Positions 8,224 to 17,097 of a stretch of DNA of 64,000 bases are shown here, piece by piece. Position 1 is the stretch's first letter, and each line of letters opens with the position of its first letter. Source of the stretch: Flavobacterium keumense (GTDB lineage Bacteria > Bacteroidota > Bacteroidia > Flavobacteriales > Flavobacteriaceae); contig NZ_CP092332.1 in the NCBI RefSeq assembly GCF_029866485.1, positions 992,001 through 1,056,000 on the forward strand. The letters are read 5' to 3'. The notes under the pieces were generated by a model. That model had not been told where the DNA came from and did not search any database. It was given only the letters and a program-made list of their open reading frames with translations. Both the position numbers and the translations under genes were made by a program.

Positions 8224-10668
8224 ATGAATGTATCCATCCAAAATTGTACTGCAATACTCCATGCTGAATTTGTTGGCCACTCCTTCAATGCCATTATTGA
8301 CGCAGTAGCTATAGATAGTCGCTCCTTGCAAAATAGTGATACGACTTTGTTCTTCGCTTTGGTGGGACCAAATAATGATGCTCATTTTTATATTAAAGAG
8401 TTAATTGCCAAAGGGGTTCAATATTTTGTGGTGACTCATATTCCCGAAGATTGTCAAGGCAAAGCCAATTTTTTGGTTGTCAAAAACACCTTGCTAGCCC
8501 TACAACAATTGGCCAGTTACTATCGTTCATTATTTCATTTTCCAATCATTGGAATAACGGGAAGTAATGGCAAAACCATTGTTAAAGAATGGCTTAATTT
8601 TGTATTAAGTCCAGAATATACGATTATTCGAAGCCCTAAAAGTTATAATTCACAAGTTGGTGTTCCGTTGTCAGTCATCGCAATCAACGAACAACATAAT
8701 TTTGGCATTTTTGAAGCTGGAATTTCGACCGTTTCCGAAATGGAAAAGTTGGAACCTATAATTCGACCAACCATCGGGGTATTGACAAATATTGGGTCTG
8801 CACACGATGAGGGTTTTGCCAATACTAATGAAAAAATAAAAGAAAAATTACGTCTTTTTGACCATTCTCAAATTTTGATTTATCCAAAAAGTGATGCTAT
8901 TGACGCGTTGATTCGTCCAGAATTAAAAACGTTTTCTTGGAGTTTTTACGACCCTACGGCGGATGTTTTTGTGAGCCAAAAACGAATGGGAACCAATACC
9001 ATTTTAAACATTGCTCAAAAGCAAGAAGAATTTGACATCACAATTCCATTTCAAGACGAGGCATCCATAGAAAATGTAGTTTCGTGTGTACTGGTTTTGT
9101 TGTATTTACAATATGATTTTACTACAATCCAAAACCGAGTAGCACAATTGTATCCTGTTGAAATGCGCTTGAAATTGAAGGATGGAATCAATAATTGTAG
9201 TTTGATTGATGATAGTTATAGTGCCGATTTTCAGTCGTTGAAAATTGCGTTGGATTTTTTAGAAAGCCAAAAACAATCTAGTAAAAAAACACTCATTCTA
9301 TCGGATATTTTCCAGAGTGGTTTGACTAATGACGACTTGTATGCAAGAGTCGGACAGTTAATCGTTGCCAATAAAATCAGTCGTGTCATAGGAATTGGTC
9401 CCGTTATTTCTCAATTTAAAAATCAATTTCAGAATTGTGTGACTTTCCAGACTACTTCTGATTTTGTATCGCAAATAGACCAATTGCATTTTGAAAATGA
9501 AACCATCCTAATCAAAGGTGCGCGTAGTTTTCAATTTGAAAAAATTGTTTTTGCTTTAGAAGAGAAAACGCACGAGACCGTTTTAGAAATTAATCTGAAT
9601 GCCATCAGTCATAACTTAAATTTCTACAAATCCAAAATGAAACCAACTACCAAAATGATGGTGATGGTAAAAGCATTTGGTTATGGCAATGGCGGATTTG
9701 AAATTGCTAAATTGTTAGAGCATCATAAAGTAGATTACTTAGGGGTGGCTTTTGCCGATGAAGGAATAAGTCTTAAGAATGCAGGAATTCAATTGCCTAT
9801 AATGGTCTTGAATCCAGAATCGACGAGTTTTTCGGCCATTATTCAACACCAATTGGAACCCGAAATTTATAGTATAAAAGGACTAAAGTCCTTTCTTAAA
9901 ATTGCCGAACAGAAAAACTTACATCAGTTTCCTATCCATATTAAGTTGGATACAGGAATGCACCGATTGGGTTTTGAGGCCAATACAATTGACGAACTGA
10001 TTACTACTTTGAAAGGCAATCAGCGTGTTGTAGTAAAAAGTATTTTGTCGCACATGGCAACAAGTGATGCCCAAGAACACCAACAATTTTCGTTAACACA
10101 AATTCGTTTGTTTGATGAATTGTCAACCCAATTAATGCGTGAATTAGATATTCAACCTATTCGTCATATTTTGAATACTTCAGGTATTAATAATTTTCCA
10201 CAAGGACAATTTGATATGGTACGTCTAGGGATTGGATTGTATGGAGTTTCTAATGAGAAAGAAGAACAAAAATACTTGGAGAATGTGAGTACATTGAAGT
10301 CGGTAATTTCTCAAATTAGAACGATTCCTCCTGGAGATAGCGTGGGCTACGGTCGCCGATTTATGGCTAAAAAAACCACTCAAGTCGCTACCATTCCTAT
10401 TGGGTATGCGGATGGGATTTCGCGCCTTTGGGGCAATGAAGTAGGCTACGTTACAATCAATAAACAAAAAGCTTCTATTTTAGGAAGTGTTTGCATGGAT
10501 ATGTTGATGGTCAATGTTACAGGGATAGATTGTGCCGAAGGAGATACTGTTATTGTTTTTGGCGAAAGCCCAACCGTTATAGAAATAGCTGAAAAAACAC
10601 ATACCATTCCGTATGAGATTTTAACTAGGATTTCACAACGGGTAAAACGAGTTTTCTATAGAGAATAA
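8224..10668 (+). CDS. murF-alr: Bifunctional UDP-MurNAc-tripeptide:D-Ala-D-Ala ligase / alanine racemase
   Basis: An 814-residue cytoplasmic enzyme supplying and attaching D-alanine in peptidoglycan precursor synthesis. Residues about 1-450 are MurF: the N-terminal domain has DSRSLQNSDTTLFFAL, the ATP loop GITGSNGKT is at about 110-118, and the Mur-ligase landmarks NIGSAHDEGF and DDSYSADFQS follow. Residues about 455-814 are a PLP-dependent alanine racemase. It starts LEINLNAISHNL, the PLP lysine is K483 in VMVKAFGYG, and the second-domain GYGRRF and GYADG motifs are intact. The two parts add up to the usual sizes of the separate enzymes. This fusion is typical of Bacteroidota and couples D-Ala production to its use. 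The D-Ala-D-Ala ligase gene is not in the window. Confidence 0.93.
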   Translation: MNVSIQNCTAILHAEFVGHSFNAIIDAVAIDSRSLQNSDTTLFFALVGPNNDAHFYIKELIAKGVQYFVVTHIPEDCQGKANFLVVKNTLLALQQLASYYRSLFHFPIIGITGSNGKTIVKEWLNFVLSPEYTIIRSPKSYNSQVGVPLSVIAINEQHNFGIFEAGISTVSEMEKLEPIIRPTIGVLTNIGSAHDEGFANTNEKIKEKLRLFDHSQILIYPKSDAIDALIRPELKTFSWSFYDPTADVFVSQKRMGTNTILNIAQKQEEFDITIPFQDEASIENVVSCVLVLLYLQYDFTTIQNRVAQLYPVEMRLKLKDGINNCSLIDDSYSADFQSLKIALDFLESQKQSSKKTLILSDIFQSGLTNDDLYARVGQLIVANKISRVIGIGPVISQFKNQFQNCVTFQTTSDFVSQIDQLHFENETILIKGARSFQFEKIVFALEEKTHETVLEINLNAISHNLNFYKSKMKPTTKMMVMVKAFGYGNGGFEIAKLLEHHKVDYLGVAFADEGISLKNAGIQLPIMVLNPESTSFSAIIQHQLEPEIYSIKGLKSFLKIAEQKNLHQFPIHIKLDTGMHRLGFEANTIDELITTLKGNQRVVVKSILSHMATSDAQEHQQFSLTQIRLFDELSTQLMRELDIQPIRHILNTSGINNFPQGQFDMVRLGIGLYGVSNEKEEQKYLENVSTLKSVISQIRTIPPGDSVGYGRRFMAKKTTQVATIPIGYADGISRLWGNEVGYVTINKQKASILGSVCMDMLMVNVTGIDCAEGDTVIVFGESPTVIEIAEKTHTIPYEILTRISQRVKRVFYRE

Positions 10669-10772
10669 TTGATTTTGTCTGTTGAATTATTTCTATTCGT
10701 AGGGTCGCGATATATTTTTCACCTTTGTTGTCCAGTTAAAAAACAATACGATTGTATTTCAATAAATATATA

Positions 10773-11111
10773 GTCCCTACGGGACATTTTGTGTTGTGGG
10801 GCTTACTCTGTTACCCAAATGTTGTCCCTAACGGGACTATTTAGCAATAACTATGGATTGTAAATAGAAGTAGTTGTTACTTCAATTTTTCTACTCATAA
10901 GGCTGTCCCGTAGGGGCAATATATTGGTAAAAAAAGGTAGTATTGGAATACAAAAGTCCCGTAGGGACGAAATAACAAATGGGGTACTTTTGGAACAGCT
11001 TCTATTTTTTTGTAAAGGAGGTTCTACATAATTTTTGCTACTAAATCATTCCTGTAGGGAATAGATATTGGTAAGATGATAGGATACGAATGTCAAAAGT
11101 CCCTTAGGGAC
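10773..11111. repeat. Cluster of REP-like palindromes GTCCC-N2-4-GGGAC
   Basis: The 510-nt gap between murF-alr and mscL holds no convincing gene but six copies of a short palindrome: 10773-10785 (GTCCCTACGGGAC), 10824-10837 (one base longer), 10905-10917 (one arm changed), 10956-10968 (GTCCCGTAGGGAC), 11048-11062 (degenerate, ATTCCTGTAGGGAAT) and 11099-11111 (GTCCCTTAGGGAC). Both orientations of the off-centre core occur, and CGAAAT often follows the right arm. A related palindrome is at 58046-58058. This looks like a REP-type dispersed element. Copies could form hairpins in the transcript downstream of murF-alr. Confidence 0.8.
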
Positions 11112-11144
11112 GAAATGTTTTCTATCTGATGAATAAAATTTCAC

Positions 11145-11152
11145 TAATTTTG
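11145..11152 (+). promoter_or_regulatory. Putative -7 box for mscL
   Basis: TAATTTTG fits TAnnTTTG, 29 nt upstream of the mscL ATG and downstream of the last palindrome of the repeat cluster. Confidence 0.45.
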
Positions 11153-11180
11153 AAACTATATAAATCATAACACTATTCTT

Positions 11181-11612
11181 ATGGGATTTTTTGCAGATTT
11201 TAAAGCCTTTTTAATGAAAGGCGAAATCGTCAACTTGGCTACTGCGGTTATTGTTGGGGGTGCTTTTGGGAAAATAGTAACCTCGTTTACAAATGATGTT
11301 TTGATGCCGCCTATTGGGTTATTATTAGGAAAGGTAGATTTTAAAAATCTCAAATTAGTATTGCAAGAAGGTGTACCTGCTGTTGTAGAAAATGGAATTC
11401 AAAAAGCTCCGGCTGTTGCTGAGGTTACATTGAATTATGGAGCTTTTATCCAAACTGTTTTTGATTTTGTGATTATAGGGTTCTGTATTTTTATTGTGTT
11501 GAAAGCCTATGAAAAAGCCCAACAGAAAATCCATATTAAAGTACAACCAGCCAAAGGCCCAACCCAAGAACAGTTACTTGCTGAAATAAGAGATTTGTTG
11601 AAGAATAAATAA
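11181..11612 (+). CDS. mscL: Large-conductance mechanosensitive channel MscL
   Basis: A 143-residue inner-membrane channel that opens under membrane tension to release solutes on osmotic downshift. The amphipathic N-terminus (MGFFADFKAFLMKGEIVNLA) leads into TM1 with the pore-lining AVIVGGAFGKIV, then DVLMPPIGLLLG. A periplasmic loop rich in Val/Ala follows, then TM2 (TVFDFVIIGFCIFIVLKAY) and a charged cytoplasmic helix ending EIRDLLKNK. Length and topology fit the family. It is flanked by an intergenic repeat cluster upstream and asd downstream, each with its own putative promoter, so it is probably monocistronic. Confidence 0.95.
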   Translation: MGFFADFKAFLMKGEIVNLATAVIVGGAFGKIVTSFTNDVLMPPIGLLLGKVDFKNLKLVLQEGVPAVVENGIQKAPAVAEVTLNYGAFIQTVFDFVIIGFCIFIVLKAYEKAQQKIHIKVQPAKGPTQEQLLAEIRDLLKNK

Positions 11613-11655
11613 CCTTGTTATAAATTTAACAATTTGTTATTTTTTGTGAACACCC

Positions 11656-11685
11656 TTGTTTTCAGTTTAGTATTGGTTACTTTTG
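11656..11685 (+). promoter_or_regulatory. Promoter for asd (TTG-N19-TACTTTTG)
   Basis: A TTG at 11656-11658 and TACTTTTG at 11678-11685 are separated by 19 nt, matching the Bacteroidota TTG / TAnnTTTG arrangement. The implied transcript start near 11689 gives a leader of about 30 nt. Confidence 0.65.
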
Positions 11686-11719
11686 CCAAATAAAAATCCA
11701 ATTCAATAATAAAGATATA

Positions 11720-12709
11720 ATGAGAATAGCAGTAGTAGGAGCTACCGGAATGGTAGGCGAAATAATGTTAAAAGTATTAGCAGAGAGAAATTTTCCTGTA
11801 ACCGAGTTAATTCCTGTGGCTTCTGAAAAATCAGTAGGTAGAGAAATTGATTTCAAAGGAAATAAATACAAAGTAGTGGGATTACAAACGGCTGTCGATA
11901 TGAAAGCAGATATTGCTTTGTTTTCTGCAGGAGGGGGAACTTCATTAGAATGGGCGCCAAAATTTGCCGCAGCAGGAACCACAGTAATTGATAACTCATC
12001 GGCTTGGAGAATGGACCCAACTAAAAAGTTAGTAGTTCCTGAAATCAATGCAGGCGAATTAACTAAAGAAGATAAAATTATTGCAAATCCAAACTGTTCG
12101 ACTATCCAAATGGTATTGGCTTTAGCACCATTGCATAAAAAATACAACATCAAACGTATCATTGTTTCAACGTATCAATCCATTACAGGAACTGGCGTAA
12201 AAGCGGTACAACAATTCGAAAATGAATGTGCTGGTATTGAAGGCGACATGGTGTACAAATATAAAATCAATAGAAACTGTATTCCACAATGTGATAGTTT
12301 TGAAGACAATGGATACACTAAAGAAGAAATGAAGTTAGTGAACGAAACTAAAAAAATCTTAAGCGATAATAGTATAGCTGTTACAGCAACTGCAGTTCGT
12401 GTACCAGTAGTTGGTGGTCATAGCGAAGCTGTGAATGTTGAGTTTACTAATGATTTTGATGTCAATGAGGTAAGAACTATTTTGAGCCAAACGGACGGAG
12501 TAGTGGTTCAAGATAATTTAGACACATTTACCTATCCAATGCCACGATATGCTGAAGGTAAAAATGAAGTTTTTGTAGGTAGAATTCGTCGTGACGAGAG
12601 CCAACCTAATACCTTAAACATGTGGATTGTAGCGGATAACTTAAGAAAAGGAGCGGCTACAAATACCATTCAAATTGCAGAGTATTTGATTGCTGCTCAA
12701 TTGGTTTAA
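11720..12709 (+). CDS. asd: Aspartate-semialdehyde dehydrogenase
   Basis: A 329-residue cytoplasmic enzyme reducing aspartyl-phosphate to aspartate semialdehyde with NADPH. This is the branch point to lysine/diaminopimelate, threonine and methionine. The N-terminal dinucleotide loop VGATGMVGEIML is at about 6-17. The catalytic cysteine is C126 in NPNCSTIQ. The substrate-binding ISTYQSITGTG-like strand, RVPVVGGHSEAVNVEF and GRIRRDESQPNTLNMWIVADNLRKGAA are all present. Length is normal. It has its own promoter and is followed by a hairpin terminator at 12730-12774. It is unlinked to other lysine-pathway genes here. Confidence 0.95.
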   Translation: MRIAVVGATGMVGEIMLKVLAERNFPVTELIPVASEKSVGREIDFKGNKYKVVGLQTAVDMKADIALFSAGGGTSLEWAPKFAAAGTTVIDNSSAWRMDPTKKLVVPEINAGELTKEDKIIANPNCSTIQMVLALAPLHKKYNIKRIIVSTYQSITGTGVKAVQQFENECAGIEGDMVYKYKINRNCIPQCDSFEDNGYTKEEMKLVNETKKILSDNSIAVTATAVRVPVVGGHSEAVNVEFTNDFDVNEVRTILSQTDGVVVQDNLDTFTYPMPRYAEGKNEVFVGRIRRDESQPNTLNMWIVADNLRKGAATNTIQIAEYLIAAQLV

Positions 12710-12729
12710 GTAGTTTAATACTAATAAAT

Positions 12730-12774
12730 AAAACCATTTATGATTTAGATAATTCTGAATTGTAAATGGTTTTT
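12730..12774 (+). terminator. Rho-independent-type terminator after asd
   Basis: Perfect 11-bp arms AAAACCATTTA (12730-12740) and TAAATGGTTTT (12763-12773), with T-rich sequence after, 20 nt past the asd stop. The 22-nt loop is long. Confidence 0.6.
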
Positions 12775-12789
12775 CTTTATTGGTTTACC

Positions 12790-12797
12790 TATATTTG
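12790..12797 (+). promoter_or_regulatory. Putative -7 box immediately before the ATG at 12804
   Basis: TATATTTG matches TAnnTTTG and ends only 6 nt before the start codon. If it is used, the mRNA would be leaderless or have a leader of about 3 nt. Confidence 0.45.
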
Positions 12798-12803
12798 TTG
12801 CCA

Positions 12804-13151
12804 ATGAAACAAAAGCATTTTTTGATACGGTTTTTCTTTGCACTAGTCCTATTGGGGTCACTAGTCCTTCAGTCTTTGCATGGATTGGAGCATCTTGAGA
12901 AGCAATTTTTAGAAAAAGTATGCGAGCATAAACAGCTTAATTCAACTGAATTAACACACCAACATAAAGGTTTTGAGCAATGTTTGGTTTGTGCTATTTC
13001 GTTTCAAAGCGGAATAATCTCAACAAAGTTTCAATTCCCAATAGCGACAACTCCAGAAGTTGCAACTCATTTCTTTTTTAAATTTCCAACAGTTTTTTCC
13101 TTTTCAGGAAGCACGTATTCTTTACGAGGACCCCCTCAATATAATGTTTAA
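12804..13151 (+). CDS. Small Cys/His-containing exported or membrane-anchored protein
   Basis: A 115-residue protein, start chosen at the ATG at 12804. The N-terminus has a basic stretch and hydrophobic segment (about 8-24, FLIRFFFALVLLGSLVLQSL), so it is exported or anchored. The middle has potential metal ligands: HGLEHLEK, CEHKQ, HQHKGFEQ and CLVC, then a beta-rich region with a terminal YSLRGPPQ. Small proteins with a similar plan (hydrophobic N-terminus, His/Cys centre, RxPP tail) occur next to metal-related TonB receptors. Here a TonB-dependent receptor follows 59 nt downstream on the same strand. I do not recognise a named family with certainty, and metal handling is inference only. 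Confidence 0.55.
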   Translation: MKQKHFLIRFFFALVLLGSLVLQSLHGLEHLEKQFLEKVCEHKQLNSTELTHQHKGFEQCLVCAISFQSGIISTKFQFPIATTPEVATHFFFKFPTVFSFSGSTYSLRGPPQYNV

Positions 13152-13210
13152 ATCGAATTTTTCATCGGTTCTATAGTAGAACACGATTCTTTTAACATTA
13201 TACTTATATC

Positions 13211-15418
13211 ATGAAAAAATTAATTTTTGCTTTGGTAGTAAATTGTACTGCCTTAATGCAAGCACAAAATACAGTTTCAGGAAGGATTACTGATACTAAT
13301 AATAAATCGCTTCAAGGCGTTTCAATTTTTATTCAAGAACTTCAAAAAGGAACGCTTTCAGATGCCAATGGGAACTATAGTTTGACTAATTTGCCTAACG
13401 GAAATGTCTCGATTTCTTTTGCTTTGATGGGATATGGAACTCAAAACAAAACGATTGTAAACGCACAACGTCAAAATCGATTGGACGTACAATTAGAACC
13501 TACCATTTTTCAAATGGATGAAATTATAGTTTCAACAGCATTCAATAAACTTCAGTCACAAAACGTGATGAAAGTAGAACACCAGACCATTAAAAATTTA
13601 ACCCAAAAAGGCACTGCAACTTTAATAGAAGGATTAGCTACCATTCCCGGAGTGGCTCAAGTATCAACAGGAGTATCTATTGGAAAACCAGTAATTAGAG
13701 GATTGAGTAGCAATAGAGTCTTAGTCTATTCACAAGGTGTACGGGTGGAGAATCAACAATTTGGAGACGAACATGGTTTGGGATTAAACGATGCAGGAAT
13801 TGAGAGTGTAGAAGTAATTAAAGGTCCTGCTTCGTTGCTGTATGGTTCAGATGCTTTGGGGGGTGTGTTGTATTTTAACCCTGAAAAATTTGCTAATGCC
13901 AATTCGTTTAAAGTAAATTTTAGTCAAAAACTATTTGTAAACACTTTGGGAAGTAATTCCTCTCTGGGACTAAAAACAAGTACTGATAAATGGAAATTCT
14001 TGGCAAGAGGAACATTAAATACTCATTCTGATTATAAAACAGCAGGTAGAGAAAGGGTAACTAACACACGTTACCAAGAAAAAGATTTTAAAAGTGGCAT
14101 TGGTTATAGTGATGCTTTCTTTTCTTCAGTTTTGAGATACAACTATAATGATTTAAAGCTAGGGATTCCAGAAGAAGGGACTGCAGCACAAAGTACAAGT
14201 AAAAGTGTTTTGTATCCAAAGCAAGCGGTTTCAAATCATTTGATAAGTCTAAATTCTACTGTCTTTTTCAATACCTCTAAACTGGATTTGGACTTAGGAT
14301 TTATTTCAAATGGCAGGTCGGAATATGAAGACAGTGATGTGGCTATTTTGAAAATGAAGTTAAATACGTTCAATTACAATGCAAAGTATTATTTACCATC
14401 TTCTAATAAAATACAAACTATAGTAGGAGTTCAAGGGATGTATCAAACCAATGTGAATTTGGGGGAAGAGTTGTTAATTCCAGATGCTATTACTAAAGAT
14501 TTTGGTGTCTTTGGAACAACTAACTACGAATGGGGTACTAATGTAATTCAGGCAGGGTTGCGTTTTGACACTAGAAATATAACTTCAGAAGCACATGGGA
14601 TTCAACTCCACGGAGGTTCTTTTGCAGCTTTGGATACATCCTATACGAGTTGGAATGCTTCTCTTGGGTATAAAACTAATATTAACGAAGCTTTTGTTTT
14701 TAGGTTGAATGTCGCTTCCGGATTTAGAGCGCCTAATTTGGCAGAGCTTACATCTAATGGTGTTCATGAAGGAACCAATCGCTACGAAGTGGGGAATGCT
14801 GATTTGGAGACAGAACAAAACTTTCAAACGGATTTAAATTTGGAATACAAAACCGATCACTTGGAGTTTTTTGTCAACGGATTTTATAATCATATTACGG
14901 ATTTTATTTATATTAATCCTACCGGACAATCAATAGATGATAATGAAGTTTTCAATTATATTCAAAACAATGCGAATCTTTACGGAGGAGAAGTAGGTCT
15001 GCATTTTCACCCTCATCCTCTGGATTGGTTGCATTTAGAAACGAGTTTTGAAACGGTTACAGGCAAAAAACAAAATGGAGATTATTTGCCATTAATTCCT
15101 GCTAATAATTGGAACAATACCCTTCGTTTTGAGCTGAACGACTCCAATTGGTTGAAAGAAAGTTTTGCCACGATTAGTTTGTCTTCGACATTCAATCAGA
15201 ACAAGGTAAGCGGTTTTGAAACCAGAACAGGAGGTTATAGTTTGTTAAATCTTGGACTTGGAGGAACGCTACATTTTGGAAGAACAAAAGTAGAGGTTAA
15301 CTTGAATGGGAATAATATTACCAATAAAAAGTACATTGCTCACCTGTCCCGACTCAAAGCAGACGGAATTTCTAATATAGGTAGGAATATTGTTTTAGGA
15401 TTGAATTTTAATTTATAA
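13211..15418 (+). CDS. TonB-dependent outer-membrane receptor, probably metal-related
   Basis: A 735-residue receptor with a signal peptide (about 1-18, ending LMQAQ). Residues about 20-100 are a carboxypeptidase-regulatory-like beta domain (VSGRITDTNNKSLQGVSIFI). A TonB-box-like MDEIIVSTA is near 103-111. The plug domain (about 115-225) includes GVSIGKPVIRGL, RVLVYSQGVR, FGDEHGLGLND and SVEVIKGPASLLYGSDALGG. The rest is a 22-strand-type barrel ending VLGLNFNL with a terminal hydrophobic residue. The short plug with a GDEHG motif resembles receptors grouped with zinc/copper uptake proteins, but substrate is inferred, partly from the small Cys/His protein upstream. It is not of the SusC type (too short). 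A hairpin terminator follows. Confidence 0.85.
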   Translation: MKKLIFALVVNCTALMQAQNTVSGRITDTNNKSLQGVSIFIQELQKGTLSDANGNYSLTNLPNGNVSISFALMGYGTQNKTIVNAQRQNRLDVQLEPTIFQMDEIIVSTAFNKLQSQNVMKVEHQTIKNLTQKGTATLIEGLATIPGVAQVSTGVSIGKPVIRGLSSNRVLVYSQGVRVENQQFGDEHGLGLNDAGIESVEVIKGPASLLYGSDALGGVLYFNPEKFANANSFKVNFSQKLFVNTLGSNSSLGLKTSTDKWKFLARGTLNTHSDYKTAGRERVTNTRYQEKDFKSGIGYSDAFFSSVLRYNYNDLKLGIPEEGTAAQSTSKSVLYPKQAVSNHLISLNSTVFFNTSKLDLDLGFISNGRSEYEDSDVAILKMKLNTFNYNAKYYLPSSNKIQTIVGVQGMYQTNVNLGEELLIPDAITKDFGVFGTTNYEWGTNVIQAGLRFDTRNITSEAHGIQLHGGSFAALDTSYTSWNASLGYKTNINEAFVFRLNVASGFRAPNLAELTSNGVHEGTNRYEVGNADLETEQNFQTDLNLEYKTDHLEFFVNGFYNHITDFIYINPTGQSIDDNEVFNYIQNNANLYGGEVGLHFHPHPLDWLHLETSFETVTGKKQNGDYLPLIPANNWNNTLRFELNDSNWLKESFATISLSSTFNQNKVSGFETRTGGYSLLNLGLGGTLHFGRTKVEVNLNGNNITNKKYIAHLSRLKADGISNIGRNIVLGLNFNL

Positions 15419-15425
15419 TTTTTTT

Positions 15426-15457
15426 AATGCTCCAGCCTTTAAAAGGCTGGAAGCATT
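15426..15457. terminator. Bidirectional hairpin between convergent genes
   Basis: Arms AATGCTCCAGCC (15426-15437) and GGCTGGAAGCATT (15445-15457) pair with one bulge around a TTTAAAA loop. The hairpin lies between the receptor gene and the convergent L,D-transpeptidase gene. The CCAGCC/GGCTGG core could also be a dispersed REP-like element. Confidence 0.6.
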
Positions 15458-15477
15458 GTTAAAGCCGGAAGCTTTAT

Positions 15478-17052
15478 TTATTCTTCTAATAGCATCGTAG
15501 ACAATCTTTCATCTCTCTGGTACACATCGTCATAGAAATTGATCGTTCCGTCTTTGGTCACCCAAGCAGTAAAATAGCCAATATATACTGGAATTTTTTG
15601 AGGCAAAGCATACCATTTTTCCACGCCACTTTGCATCGCATTTTCGATTTTTTCAAAGGTCCACTTTTTGTCGTTTTTTAAAATGAGATGGGCTAATTCT
15701 CTTGGTTTTTCAAGTCGGATACACCCGTGACTGAAGGCTCTTTTTTCTTGATTAAATAAACTCTTTGAAGGCGTGTCGTGTAGGTAAATTGAATTGGAAT
15801 TTGGGAACATAAATTTAACAACTCCTAAAGCATTTTTTTGTCCTGGTCTTTGGCGAATGCCGCCTTCATACCATTCCATATCGTTTTCAGATAAATAGTT
15901 TGGATTTTTCTCAATCGCAGGAAGTACCTCTTTATAGAGAATATTTTTAGGGATATTCCAGTACGGACTAAAGACAATGTATTTCATCTCGGCACTAAAA
16001 ACCACTGTTTTGTTCATTGCTTTGCCTACCACTACTTTGGATTCCAATGCTATTTTCCCGTTTTCAAAAAAACGCAATTGATAAGCAGGGATGTTAATGA
16101 AAATAAACGTTTTAGAGGTAGTAAAGGGAGACGAGAACCATCGGCATCGTTCCATATTGACGATAATTGTTTTAATTCTATCAGCGATAGGAATATTCAG
16201 ATGGGCAAGAGTTGATTTTGAAATTATTGTATTGTTTTCTAAACCATTTCTTTTTTTATAATTTTCGATTCCTTTAGCTAATGTGCTGTCATAAAAATCA
16301 CTTTTCGAATTGGACTTTAAATCACCTAAAAGATACAGTCGGTTTCTAATTTGAATAATAGCTTCTGAATGGTCTCCCATTTTTAATTGAGTTCCTCCTG
16401 AATCAAATAGGATGATGTTCCAAGGCTCTTTTTCAATTAAGCGGTATTTTTTTAAAACTTCGCGAAGGCGGTAATACTGCCCAAGAACCTCGCGCTCATC
16501 CTTGTCAATCAAGGAAGGGTTGGCCAAAATAGAATCTAAATAATTGATATAGGATTGTTTTTTTCGAGGTAAATACCAACCCAATTGGTTGCTTTTTTCA
16601 ACATCCAAACCCTTGTAAACTTTGTCAGTATAGAAAAAATACATACAAGAAATTAAAAGCTCGGAATTAACTTCAGGGTTTTGTTTATTCACTTCTTCTT
16701 GAAAGAGAGTGTCCAGTTGGTTTTGATATGGAATTGTTGCCGAAATTCCTTCTGAAGATAAATTACTTACTTTGTTGTAGAGTAAATATCCCACTTCTTT
16801 AATTCCTTTTTGATCAAACCAAATGTAGTTATAGTGTTGTTTTTGGTACAAGGAAACGACTTCGTTTTGGTATTTTTTAAGTTCAGGGTATTGGTTAAAA
16901 AAGGTAGCCACTAAAGTGCTGTCAAAAGCAGATAGGGTTAGTTTGTCTTTTGGAAAACTCGCTTTCATTTCCTTCTTGCTGTTTTGGCAAGAAATAACTA
17001 TAAGTAAAAAACCTATAATTATTTTGGTTACTAAGCAAACACCCTTTTTCAT
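15478..17052 (-). CDS. L,D-transpeptidase (YkuD domain) lipoprotein
   Basis: Start set at the ATG at 17052, giving 524 residues. It yields a lipoprotein signal with acceptor C22 in LLIVISC, while the longer frame would overlap the divergent gene. An N-terminal scaffold region (about 30-250) resembles the YcbB-type partner domain. A peptidoglycan-binding-like helical stretch (GDHSEAIIQIRNRLYLLGDL) follows. The catalytic YkuD domain begins at about 320 (FIFINIPAYQLRFFENG) and has the SHGCIRL motif with S441, H442, G443 and nucleophile C444. The enzyme forms 3-3 crosslinks or attaches proteins to peptidoglycan in the periplasm. It is convergent with the TonB receptor and divergent from the gene at 17098 with only 45 nt between starts. 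Confidence 0.9.
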   Translation of the reverse strand: MKKGVCLVTKIIIGFLLIVISCQNSKKEMKASFPKDKLTLSAFDSTLVATFFNQYPELKKYQNEVVSLYQKQHYNYIWFDQKGIKEVGYLLYNKVSNLSSEGISATIPYQNQLDTLFQEEVNKQNPEVNSELLISCMYFFYTDKVYKGLDVEKSNQLGWYLPRKKQSYINYLDSILANPSLIDKDEREVLGQYYRLREVLKKYRLIEKEPWNIILFDSGGTQLKMGDHSEAIIQIRNRLYLLGDLKSNSKSDFYDSTLAKGIENYKKRNGLENNTIISKSTLAHLNIPIADRIKTIIVNMERCRWFSSPFTTSKTFIFINIPAYQLRFFENGKIALESKVVVGKAMNKTVVFSAEMKYIVFSPYWNIPKNILYKEVLPAIEKNPNYLSENDMEWYEGGIRQRPGQKNALGVVKFMFPNSNSIYLHDTPSKSLFNQEKRAFSHGCIRLEKPRELAHLILKNDKKWTFEKIENAMQSGVEKWYALPQKIPVYIGYFTAWVTKDGTINFYDDVYQRDERLSTMLLEE

Positions 17053-17097
17053 AATTCGAATTAAATTATGTATTAAATTTACGGAAAAAATAGTAAT

